Below, one piece after another: positions 1-5,921 of a DNA stretch of 7,054 bases. The DNA comes from Acidimicrobiaceae bacterium. GTDB taxonomy: Bacteria; Actinomycetota; Acidimicrobiia; Acidimicrobiales; Bog-793. The DNA lies in the NCBI GenBank assembly GCA_027306715.1, contig DAHUZG010000426.1:1-7054 (forward strand). Direction: 5' to 3'. Numbering within the stretch: position 1 is the first letter of the stretch; the number at the start of each line of letters is the position of its first letter. Both the position numbers and the translations under genes were made by a program. The notes under the pieces are model-generated. The model saw only the letters and a list, made by a program, of their open reading frames with translations. It was not told the origin of the DNA and did not search any database.

Positions 1-102
1 GAGGAAGTTGATCTCGAGTCCCGCGGCGCTCACCGCGCCGGTGACGAGCCCGTGGGTCCGGTCGTAGTCGCCGCAGGCGAGCGTGATGTGACGTGCAGTC
101 AT
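1..102 (-). CDS. 4,5-dihydroxyphthalate decarboxylase-like protein, N-terminus only (partial)
   Basis: An ATG at 102-100 opens a frame that runs uninterrupted to the window edge (34 codons). It begins MTARHITLACGDYDRTHGLV and continues with a glycine/leucine stretch ending in EINFL. The pattern LACGDYDRT, then about 14 residues, then a Gly-(Leu/Ile)-(Glu/Asp)-hydrophobic-Asn segment is the typical start of the 4,5-dihydroxyphthalate decarboxylase (Pht5) family. That family has a periplasmic-binding-protein fold and also contains many proteins annotated as ABC-transporter substrate-binding proteins. No signal peptide is visible, which favours a cytoplasmic enzyme-like member. The start lies 15 bases after the stop of the FKBP gene and is preceded by a weak GGGAC ribosome-binding site, so it is probably co-transcribed. 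The family call comes from recalled motif similarity over only 34 residues; substrate and reaction are unknown. Confidence 0.65.
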   Translation of the reverse strand, partial: MTARHITLACGDYDRTHGLVTGAVSAAGLEINFL

Positions 103-117
103 GTCCCGAGGCGAGCC

Positions 118-1116
118 TCAGCGCCCGGTGAGGTCAGCGACGAGGTCGACGACGACGGCATACGGACCGCCCTGGGTCGACTTCGGCTCCTCGAACAAGA
201 GCCGGCTCCCGAGCGGCATCCCAGAAAAGGGGTCGTTGGCGGACGAGCCGCCGACCGTCGAGTCCGTCGGTCGTCCTTGCTGCCAGGTCGAGGCGACGAC
301 CTTTCCGGTCCAGTCGACGACGTACTCCTCGTAGACCACGAGCCCACCCGTCACCTTCGGGCCACGGCCGCGTGCCAGCACCGTCACGGTCTGCTTGGTG
401 GGCTTGGCGGTCGACGCCGAGAGGCGCACGATCGGCGGGCTGGCGAGCGCACCGGTCACGGTGATCCCCGCGTGGCTCGTGGCGAGCACCTTGGCGCCGG
501 TCGCGGCGCTGGCGTTCTTTCCCCACGCGCCGACCACGTCGACGACGAACACGATCGTGTCCTTGCCCGTGATGCCCGCGCTCGGCGAGCCGGCCGAGCC
601 GTAGCCCCACTTCGGAGGGATGACGAGAAGGACGCGACTGCCGACCCGCGTACCCGGCAGGCCGTCGTCCCAGCCCGACACCACCGCGTGCACGCCGATC
701 GCCGTGGCGAGCGGCGACTGGTGCCCGAACTTGGCAAGGAAGCTCGAGTCGAACACCTTGCCCCGCCAGATCCAGCCCGTGTAGTTGACGGCGATGAGGT
801 CGCCGCTCTTCACCGTCGCTCCGTGGCCGGGTCGGAGGACCTTGGACACGAGCGACGAAGGGGGCTTCGAGGAGGGCCAGGAGACAGACGGCGTCTGGCC
901 GAACGAGCCCGACACGAGCGGGAGCGAGCCGGCTCCTGAGACATTCCCGGCCGAAGGGGCGACGGCGCCGGGGTGGTGGTCGGCTCCCGAACCGACGCCG
1001 GCCGCGGCGGCGTGACCGGTGTGAGCGGTGTCCGCCGGGCGGGGGGCTGCTCCGGCAGCTGCTGCCGGTCCGGTCACGAGGGCCACCGAGAGCACGGCGG
1101 CGAGGCAACGAGGCAC
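118..1116 (-). CDS. Secreted FKBP-type peptidyl-prolyl cis-trans isomerase with a second degenerate FKBP-like domain
   Basis: The frame stays open to 1365, but that would place 83 codons inside the MFS gene. I chose the GTG at 1116 because GGGAAGGA sits 9 bases upstream and because it starts a Sec-type signal peptide (PRCLAAVLSVALVTGPAAAAG, residues 2-22), giving 332 residues. No lipobox is seen. A Ser/Pro/Gly/Ala-rich linker (about 25-88) leads to an FKBP domain (about 89-198). It keeps the FKBP12-type pocket residues: Tyr112 in VNYTGW, Phe122-Asp123 in KVFDSS, Trp149 in VSGWDDGL, Tyr172 in WGYGS and Phe190 in IVFVVDVVG. A second region (about 225-332) has the same order of elements (LARGRGPKV, YEEYVVDWTGKVVAST, GMPLGSRLLF, YAVVVDLV) but lacks the Phe-Asp and Trp positions, so it is probably not catalytic. 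The likely role is folding of exported proteins or binding of a ligand outside the membrane. It follows the MFS gene by 109 bases and may have its own promoter. Confidence 0.85.
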   Translation of the reverse strand: MPRCLAAVLSVALVTGPAAAAGAAPRPADTAHTGHAAAAGVGSGADHHPGAVAPSAGNVSGAGSLPLVSGSFGQTPSVSWPSSKPPSSLVSKVLRPGHGATVKSGDLIAVNYTGWIWRGKVFDSSFLAKFGHQSPLATAIGVHAVVSGWDDGLPGTRVGSRVLLVIPPKWGYGSAGSPSAGITGKDTIVFVVDVVGAWGKNASAATGAKVLATSHAGITVTGALASPPIVRLSASTAKPTKQTVTVLARGRGPKVTGGLVVYEEYVVDWTGKVVASTWQQGRPTDSTVGGSSANDPFSGMPLGSRLLFEEPKSTQGGPYAVVVDLVADLTGR

Positions 1117-1125
1117 GAGGACTTG

Positions 1126-1133
1126 TCCTTCCC
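1126..1133 (-). promoter_or_regulatory. Shine-Dalgarno site of the FKBP gene
   Basis: GGGAAGGA on the minus strand, 9 bases before the GTG at 1116. It decides the start: an upstream start would lie inside the MFS coding sequence and put 83 residues without a hydrophobic segment in front of the signal peptide. Confidence 0.6.
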
Positions 1134-1210
1134 GTTCGAGGGGCCGGGACGCGACCCTAGGCGCGGGCGTTGCGAATCCGTGTCGCGCCCATCGCGGCAC
1201 CCCCTGAGCA

Positions 1211-1255
1211 GCAGCTCCTCGAGCCTCAGCTGGGTGCCGCCGCCTCAGGAGCTGC
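1211..1255 (-). repeat. Inverted repeat across the MFS stop codon
   Basis: GCAGCTCCT at 1211-1219 and its exact complement AGGAGCTGC at 1247-1255 are separated by 27 bases and flank the TGA of the MFS gene (1226-1228). Shorter alternative arms (CTGAG/CTCAG) overlap it. The RNA could form a hairpin at the MFS-FKBP junction, but no T-run follows, so it does not qualify as an ordinary intrinsic terminator. It might be an mRNA-processing or attenuation element, or chance in GC-rich DNA. Confidence 0.3.
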
Positions 1256-2521
1256 CTTGGCCCGCTTGCCACGAGCAGCGCTCGAGCCGGATCGACGCGG
1301 CGTGTACAGCCACCCGATCCCCGCCCCGATGACACAGCTGGCGGCGCCGACGAGGAGCCCGGCACGGGCGCCCGCCTCCCCGATCACCCAGCCGATCGTC
1401 GGCGCTCCGATCGGCGTCGTCCCCTGGTAGGCCATCGACCACATCGACATCGCCCGCCCCCGCATCTCCGCAGCCGCTGACAGCTGCATGGTCGCCGCGC
1501 TCGTCACCATGAAGGCGCCGCTCGCCGCGCCGACAGGGAGCAGGGCCACGCACTCGACCAGGACATCCGGCGAGAGCGCGGCAAAGAGCATGCTCAGCCC
1601 GAACGACGCCGAGACAAGGCTCGTGGCGCGGATCCCGCTCGCTCGCCGCGCCCCGCTGACGAGACCGCCGACGACCGCCCCCAAGCCCATCGAGGCGTAC
1701 ATGAAGCCGTAGGTGCGGGAGTCGCCGTGCAAGGTCCGAGAGGCGAGCACCGGCAGCGAGACCGGGAACTCGTAGGTGAGCGCCCCGATCAGCGCCACCA
1801 TCACGACCGGCACCCAGAGCTCTCTGATCGTCCGCACGTAACGAAGACCTTCGCGGAACTGGCCCTTCGGCTGGGCACGCGGGGTACCCGCGCGCAGCGT
1901 GGTCCTGTCCTGGGTGGCGAGCGCGTAGACGACGGCGACGAAGCTCGCGGCGTTGAGAAGGAAGCAGACGCCGACGCCGACGCCGGCGATGACGAATCCG
2001 GCGACGGCCGGGCCGACGACGCGAGCGCAGTTGATGACCACCGAGTTGAGAGCGACGGCGTTGGTCGCCTCGTCGGGGCCGACCATCTCGTAGGTGAACG
2101 ACATCCTGCTCGGCAGCTCGAAGGCCGAGTTGACGCCGAGCGCCACGGCAAGTGCGCAGATCTCCCAGAAGCGGACAACGTGGAAGACCGTGATCAGACC
2201 GAGCGCGAGCGCCTGCAGGCCCATCAGGCACTGCAGCAGGATCATCTGGCGCCGCTTGTCGACGCGGTCGGCGACGACCCCCCCGTAACCCCCGAGCACG
2301 AGCACAGGGACCTGCTGCAGGGCGACCACCGCACCGAGGTCGACACTCGAGTGGGTGAGCTCGAGCACGAGCCACGACTGGGCGGCCACCTGCATCCAGG
2401 TCCCGACGAGCGACAGCACCTGGCCGCTGAACCAGCGGCGATAGTTGGCGTTGTGGAGCGAGGCGAAGGGCCGCTCGCCGAGGGTGCGCGAAGCCAGCCC
2501 CCGGCGATGGCCCTCTGCCAC
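1226..2521 (-). CDS. MFS transporter, EntS/DHA3-like (MFS_3)
   Basis: A 431-residue integral membrane protein of the length and hydrophobicity pattern of 12-helix major facilitator proteins. The N-terminus HNANYRRWFSGQVLSLVGTW (23-42) is typical of the enterobactin-exporter (EntS)-like DHA3 branch. The loop between helices 2 and 3 carries the MFS motif A (Gly77 to Arg90, with Gly81, Asp85-Arg86 and Arg90). The central cytoplasmic loop contains FREGLRYVRTIRELW, also usual in this branch. It ends in a basic, Ala-rich tail. These proteins are usually proton-coupled exporters of small molecules; the substrate here cannot be read from sequence. The GTG start lies 2 bases after the stop of the bicupin gene and has no clear Shine-Dalgarno, so translation is probably coupled. 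In this context it may export a pathway intermediate or import the substrate. Confidence 0.88.
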   Translation of the reverse strand: MAEGHRRGLASRTLGERPFASLHNANYRRWFSGQVLSLVGTWMQVAAQSWLVLELTHSSVDLGAVVALQQVPVLVLGGYGGVVADRVDKRRQMILLQCLMGLQALALGLITVFHVVRFWEICALAVALGVNSAFELPSRMSFTYEMVGPDEATNAVALNSVVINCARVVGPAVAGFVIAGVGVGVCFLLNAASFVAVVYALATQDRTTLRAGTPRAQPKGQFREGLRYVRTIRELWVPVVMVALIGALTYEFPVSLPVLASRTLHGDSRTYGFMYASMGLGAVVGGLVSGARRASGIRATSLVSASFGLSMLFAALSPDVLVECVALLPVGAASGAFMVTSAATMQLSAAAEMRGRAMSMWSMAYQGTTPIGAPTIGWVIGEAGARAGLLVGAASCVIGAGIGWLYTPRRSGSSAARGKRAKAAPEAAAPS

Positions 2522-2523
2522 GG

Positions 2524-3594
2524 CTACATCTGCACCGAGACGCCGTTACGAGCGCACTCTTCCTCGTACATCCGGCGAAGCTTGTCGTCCTCGTCCTCGA
2601 ACTCGATCTGCTCGAGACCCTTCTCCTCGCGCTGGACTGCTGTGGAGGCGTGCAGGGCGACGAACCGGCAGGGCTCGGTCCCGGTGTTGTAGTGCTGGTG
2701 CCACTGCCCCGCCGCCGGGCAGACGACGCTGCCCTCTGCCCAGTCGTAGCGCGTCGGCTCCTCCCCGTCCTGCCACATCAAGGTGTAGCCGGTGGAGTCG
2801 ATCATGCAGACGTGTGCCCCCGGCCCGTGACGGTGCGCCTTCTTGTAGGTCCCGACGGGGAACTGCGAGACGTGGGCGAACATCGTGCTGCCGGCGAGGT
2901 GGATGTACATGTTCCGGTTTCCCTTGCCCCGGCGCTCCCGGGGCACGAGGTCGATGGCGCGGATGTCGCTGATGAAGTTCGTGTGCAGCACGCCGCCGTA
3001 GTACTCGGTGAGGTAATTCCCCGGCCGGCTGAAGAAGTCGGCGTCGTCGGGATCGAACCGGTCGCGGAACTCGTGGTCGGTCCCGAAGATGAAGCCCGGG
3101 TCGCGGAACATCTCGAAGGCCACCGGCTGGCTGGTGAGCGACATGAAGCGCGCCGGCTCGGACCCGCTCGTGTTGAAGTGCTCGTGCTTGGCGTTGAGCG
3201 GCACGGCGAACAAGCTGCCGCGCTGCCACTCGAAGGTGCGGCGCGGCCCGGCGTCGTCCCACCAGATCGAGGTGCCCCCCCGACCCGAGGCGACGAGGAT
3301 GATCTCCTCGAACAGCTGGCGCTGCGGCGCCAGAGAGGCACCGGGCGGGATCTCGCAGACGTAGGCGTCGGCGACGCGCTGGTCGCTGAAGCTGAGGTAG
3401 GCGCCGCGCCCCCCACGCCGCGCCCAGTCGCCGAGCTCCATCGTCCGCACGTCGTAGACGTACTCGCCGTCGACGACAGGGAGCCCCTCCTCGGCGAGCC
3501 ACTTGCCGTAAGGGTCGTAGGTGTCGGTCATGAACTCGATGTAGGGGTGCACGGCGAATTCCTTCGTCGCCTTGGCGATGTGAGCCTCACTCAT
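2524..3594 (-). CDS. Two-domain cupin (bicupin) protein
   Basis: A 356-residue soluble protein read from the ATG at 3594. A GTG directly before it is possible, but AGAGAGAGGT ends 6 bases from the ATG, a better spacing. The N-terminal cupin (about 78-155) has lost the motif 1 histidines (Gln91-Arg92-Gln93 where His-x-His is expected) but keeps Glu97 and, in motif 2, His137 and Asn141. The C-terminal cupin (about 238-315) has His254, His256 and His261, the last near where the usual Glu stands, then a full motif 2: Gly288, Pro293, Gly296, His299, Asn303. A metal is therefore expected only in the C-terminal site. Two-cupin enzymes include gentisate-type dioxygenases and oxalate decarboxylases, but this is not clearly either. 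I recall that similar bicupins have been labelled as ethanolamine ammonia-lyase-activating proteins in databases. That is unverified, but it would fit the nearby eutA. Function is unassigned. Confidence 0.85.
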   Translation of the reverse strand: MSEAHIAKATKEFAVHPYIEFMTDTYDPYGKWLAEEGLPVVDGEYVYDVRTMELGDWARRGGRGAYLSFSDQRVADAYVCEIPPGASLAPQRQLFEEIILVASGRGGTSIWWDDAGPRRTFEWQRGSLFAVPLNAKHEHFNTSGSEPARFMSLTSQPVAFEMFRDPGFIFGTDHEFRDRFDPDDADFFSRPGNYLTEYYGGVLHTNFISDIRAIDLVPRERRGKGNRNMYIHLAGSTMFAHVSQFPVGTYKKAHRHGPGAHVCMIDSTGYTLMWQDGEEPTRYDWAEGSVVCPAAGQWHQHYNTGTEPCRFVALHASTAVQREEKGLEQIEFEDEDDKLRRMYEEECARNGVSVQM

Positions 3595-3645
3595 CACTGG
3601 ACCTCTCTCTCTGGTCGGGGGCGGCTTGTGCCCGGCTCGGCCGCT

Positions 3646-4239
3646 CTACTCGGCATGGCGGATGAGCCCCGCCGGGCCGAAGCGCACGCCTTCGTCGGGG
3701 TTGACGCTGTAGTACGAGTACGGCGAGTACTGGCCGCTGGCGATCTCCCGCTCGACCTCCTCGAGGGGCACGTTGATCCCCGCCTCCACCTTCCGGTCGA
3801 GACCGAGCCAGTCGAGCATCCGCTTGTTCGTGATCCCGAGGTAGAAGGCCGGCTCGTCGGAGTCGTTGACGTGGGAGTGCCACTGCATCGTCGGGATGTA
3901 GATGAAGTCACCGGCGCGCCACGGATAGGCGACTCCCTGCACGACGCTGTGGCCGCTGCCGCCGATGATGTAGATCACCGCCTCGTTGTGGTGCTTGTGC
4001 AACCGTGTGCTCGAACCCGGGTCAAGGCGGGCGACGTGCAGCTGGATGGAGCGCACCGGCAGGTCGACGTCACGGCCGGGGTGGCCCCTTTCGGGTGCTT
4101 GGTAGAGGTCCTCGAGCGGTTGGGAGTGGACGATCGGGCGCGCCTCGAGCGGGCGCACCTCGTCCTCGTGGTAGTGCAGCTTGCCGCGCCGGCGGGGGTG
4201 GTCCTCGCCGATCTCGTGCTGCTCGGTGCCCGTGTCCAC
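3646..4239 (-). CDS. Single-domain cupin protein
   Basis: A 197-residue soluble protein with one beta-barrel cupin (about 63-140). Motif 1 is Gly75-x5-His81-x-His83-x2-Glu86-x6-Gly93; motif 2 is Gly110-x5-Pro116 to His121-x3-Asn125, with Met118 where Gly is usual. All four metal ligands (His81, His83, Glu86, His121) are present, so a mononuclear Fe, Mn, Ni or Zn site is expected. The N-terminal 60 residues are polar and His/Glu-rich without recognisable structure. The C-terminal 55 residues (GLDRKVEAGINVPLEEVEREI onwards, rich in Tyr/Ser) lie outside the barrel. The start is a GTG with a perfect AGGAGG 5 bases upstream, the strongest ribosome-binding site in the window. It lies 63 bases after eutA and 51 bases before the bicupin ATG. 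It could be a dioxygenase, isomerase or sugar-binding-type cupin; the substrate is unknown. Confidence 0.88.
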   Translation of the reverse strand: MDTGTEQHEIGEDHPRRRGKLHYHEDEVRPLEARPIVHSQPLEDLYQAPERGHPGRDVDLPVRSIQLHVARLDPGSSTRLHKHHNEAVIYIIGGSGHSVVQGVAYPWRAGDFIYIPTMQWHSHVNDSDEPAFYLGITNKRMLDWLGLDRKVEAGINVPLEEVEREIASGQYSPYSYYSVNPDEGVRFGPAGLIRHAE

Positions 4240-4244
4240 TCGAT

Positions 4245-4250
4245 CCTCCT
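4245..4250 (-). promoter_or_regulatory. Strong Shine-Dalgarno of the single-domain cupin gene
   Basis: AGGAGG on the minus strand, 5 bases before the GTG at 4239, in a locally less GC-rich gap after eutA. Its strength next to the weak sites of eutA and the MFS gene suggests the cupin is made in larger amounts from the shared transcript. Confidence 0.7.
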
Positions 4251-4302
4251 TGGTTGTCGCTGTAGCCGGCGGCGGCAGCTTGTTTTGCTGGTGGCCGGCC
4301 GC

Positions 4303-5916
4303 TCACCGCGCCGGAGCTGCCCCGAACAGAAGTGACTTGACGACGACCGGCACGACCGTCTTGCCGGTCACGAAGCCGCCGATGTCGATGTAGTCGAGCT
4401 CCCCGAGCTCGAGGCCGTCGATGCAGACGACGGCAGCCGAGGGCCCGAGCTGCTCGTGGAGCACATGGCCGAGGCTCTTGGCACAGTCGAGCCCGACGAC
4501 GACCACCGCCGGGTGCCCGCCGGCCACCTGCTCGCCGAGGAGGCCCGAGAGGCCCGACGCCAGGGCGACGAGCGCCGGGTAGCGCGGCACGCCGTTCCAG
4601 TGCACCGCCACCCCCGCCAGCTCGCCGGGGACGAGGTCGCGTGCCTTGGCCGCCTGGGCGACGGCTTCGCCGATGTCGGCGCCGGCGAGGTCGTCGGGCA
4701 GCGCCAGCTTCACAATGGGCACGTTGCGCAGCGGAAGGACGCTCGTCGGGATGGCATAGATGGTGTCGCCGCTCGCCTCGACGGTGAACTGCGAGAGCCC
4801 GACGACAGTCGCCCGCAGACCTGCCGGGCTCACCGTCACCCGCTCGCCGTAGAGCCCAGCGAGGTGAGCCGCCAGCGCACCGGCGAGTGGAGCCGCGAGG
4901 TCACCGAAGCCGGGCGGGTCGCCGGCGAGGTACTCGCTCACGCCGCCTGAGAGGACGACGGCGTCGACGTCCCGGGTCCCGGCGACCTGTTCGGTGAGCA
5001 GCAGGCGCTCGGTGAGCGGCGACCTGGCGCCTTCAGCAAGGACCTCCGCGAGGCAGTCGGCGAGGCGCACGGCGATGCTCTCGAGCTCCGCGGACGAGAC
5101 AACTCGCCCGGCGGCGAGCTCGACACCCGCTGCCGCCGCGGCCCACTCCCCGGCGGGCTCGAGGCGGGTCACGACCCCGCTCTCGTCGGTGGCCACGAGC
5201 CGGCCGCCGACATTGACCGCCGCCGTGGCGAGCACCTCGCCGTTCTCGACGAGGGCGAGCTTGGCCGTGCCTCCGCCGATGTCGAGATTGAGAAGGCGGC
5301 GGCCGCCGCCTTCACGTGAGGCGGCGACTGTGCCGGCGCCGTGCGCAGCGACCCGGGACTCGAGGTGGTGGCCCGCAGAGGCGCAGACGAAGCGGCCCGT
5401 CTCGTCGGCGAGCAGGTCGGCGATCGCCCGCGAGTTCTCCCTCCGGAGCGCCTCGCCGGTAAGGAGCACGACGCCGGAGTCGATGTCCTCGTAGCGGAGA
5501 CCGGACTCGTCGTAGCTGCGCCGCACGAAGCGCTCGAGTGCCCCGGCGTCGATCAGCCCGTCGGCGCGGTAGGGCGTGAGCAGCACCGGAGAGTGGTAGA
5601 GCTGCTCACGTCCGACAACCACATAGCGGCTCGACATCAGCTTGCCAAGGCGCCGCATGGTCAGCCGGCTGACCATGAGATGCGAGGTCGCCGAGCCGAT
5701 GTCGACCCCGATGGAGGTGATCTGCAGCTCGTCGGGGTTCTGCTCCTCGCCGAGATCGTCCTCGCCGTCCTCGTCGAGGTCGGCGCCGTGGTGCTCGACC
5801 CACCGGTAGCGCTGAAGCTCGGTGTGCGATCGGACATGCGCGTGCGGGCGTGCGTGCGCGTGCGGAGCCGCGCGCGCGTTCGGGCGACGTTGGTCCGGTG
5901 CCTCGTGACTGCTCAC
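4303..5916 (-). CDS. eutA: EutA, ethanolamine ammonia-lyase reactivating factor
   Basis: A 537-residue protein that matches EutA along its length. EutA is an ATPase of the actin/Hsp70 fold that swaps damaged cobalamin out of ethanolamine ammonia-lyase. Visible elements are phosphate-1 loop SIGVDIGSATSHL (68-80), conserved DSGVVLLTGE (146-155), ASAGHHLES (179-187), phosphate-2 loop NLDIGGGTAKLAL (210-222), NVGGRL (235-240), adenosine motif VVLSGGVSEYL (320-330), PLRNVPI, DYIDIG and the C-terminal VVPVVVKSLLF (521-531). The last two segments closely match what I remember of E. coli EutA (about 467 residues). The extra length is mostly a 65-residue N-terminal extension with His-rich HAHARPHAHVRSH (19-31) and an acidic stretch (46-58). 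The GTG start is 5 bases after the GntR stop, with no strong Shine-Dalgarno, which suggests coupling; no other usable start precedes the phosphate loop. EutB and EutC are not in the window. Confidence 0.93.
   Translation of the reverse strand: MSSHEAPDQRRPNARAAPHAHARPHAHVRSHTELQRYRWVEHHGADLDEDGEDDLGEEQNPDELQITSIGVDIGSATSHLMVSRLTMRRLGKLMSSRYVVVGREQLYHSPVLLTPYRADGLIDAGALERFVRRSYDESGLRYEDIDSGVVLLTGEALRRENSRAIADLLADETGRFVCASAGHHLESRVAAHGAGTVAASREGGGRRLLNLDIGGGTAKLALVENGEVLATAAVNVGGRLVATDESGVVTRLEPAGEWAAAAAGVELAAGRVVSSAELESIAVRLADCLAEVLAEGARSPLTERLLLTEQVAGTRDVDAVVLSGGVSEYLAGDPPGFGDLAAPLAGALAAHLAGLYGERVTVSPAGLRATVVGLSQFTVEASGDTIYAIPTSVLPLRNVPIVKLALPDDLAGADIGEAVAQAAKARDLVPGELAGVAVHWNGVPRYPALVALASGLSGLLGEQVAGGHPAVVVVGLDCAKSLGHVLHEQLGPSAAVVCIDGLELGELDYIDIGGFVTGKTVVPVVVKSLLFGAAPAR
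5656..5677. repeat. Perfect 22-bp palindrome inside eutA
   Basis: CATGGTCAGCC followed at once by its exact reverse complement, with no central spacer. It lies within eutA codons for MVSRLTM (81-87), just after the phosphate-1 loop. The TGGTC...GACCA outer halves resemble the GT...AC core of GntR/FadR-family operators, although the spacing is wider than in FadR itself. It could be an intragenic operator or an mRNA hairpin. Part of it is forced by the conserved Ser-Arg-Leu of EutA. Confidence 0.4.
5836..5879. repeat. Low-complexity GCGTGCG-rich, largely alternating purine-pyrimidine tract
   Basis: Short GCGTGCG and CGCGCG units run through the start of eutA and encode the alternating His-Ala/Arg segment (residues 14-28). 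The mostly alternating purine-pyrimidine order is the type of DNA that can adopt a left-handed form and is prone to copy-number slippage. Confidence 0.4.
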
Positions 5917-5921
5917 GTCGC

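Noticed and set aside
52..939. A 295-codon plus-strand frame opposite the FKBP gene
   Set aside because: Arg/Asp-rich low-information translation; the FKBP active-site residues are on the other strand.
1117..1225. A promoter for the FKBP gene (a TAGGGT-like -10 box is present on the minus strand)
   Set aside because: No -35 match at a normal distance; too weak to list as a feature.
1117..1365. Upstream extension of the FKBP frame into the MFS gene
   Set aside because: It would overlap the MFS coding region by about 140 bases and bury the signal peptide; the GTG at 1116 has a good ribosome-binding site.
1967..1984. Three GACGCC units in the MFS gene
   Set aside because: They simply encode a Gly-Val repeat in a transmembrane helix; no further repeat structure.
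2278..2284. Run of seven C bases in the MFS gene, with a second at 3275-3281 in the bicupin gene
   Set aside because: Both reading frames continue intact with conserved motifs on either side, so there is no sign of frameshift; such runs are common at this GC content.
1727..2692. A 321-codon plus-strand frame opposite the MFS gene
   Set aside because: The product is His/Asp/Arg-rich and without domains, and the opposite strand encodes a clear membrane transporter.
4240..4302. GC-rich complementary segments (GCCGG/CCGGC) after the eutA stop as a terminator
   Set aside because: The stem is short and no T-run follows; the next gene has a strong ribosome-binding site in the same gap.
2650..4335. 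A 561-codon open frame on the plus strand across both cupin genes
   Set aside because: It is antisense to two genes with full cupin motifs and good ribosome-binding sites. Its translation is Val/Arg/Asp/Pro-rich with no recognisable domain, as expected for a shadow frame in high-GC DNA.
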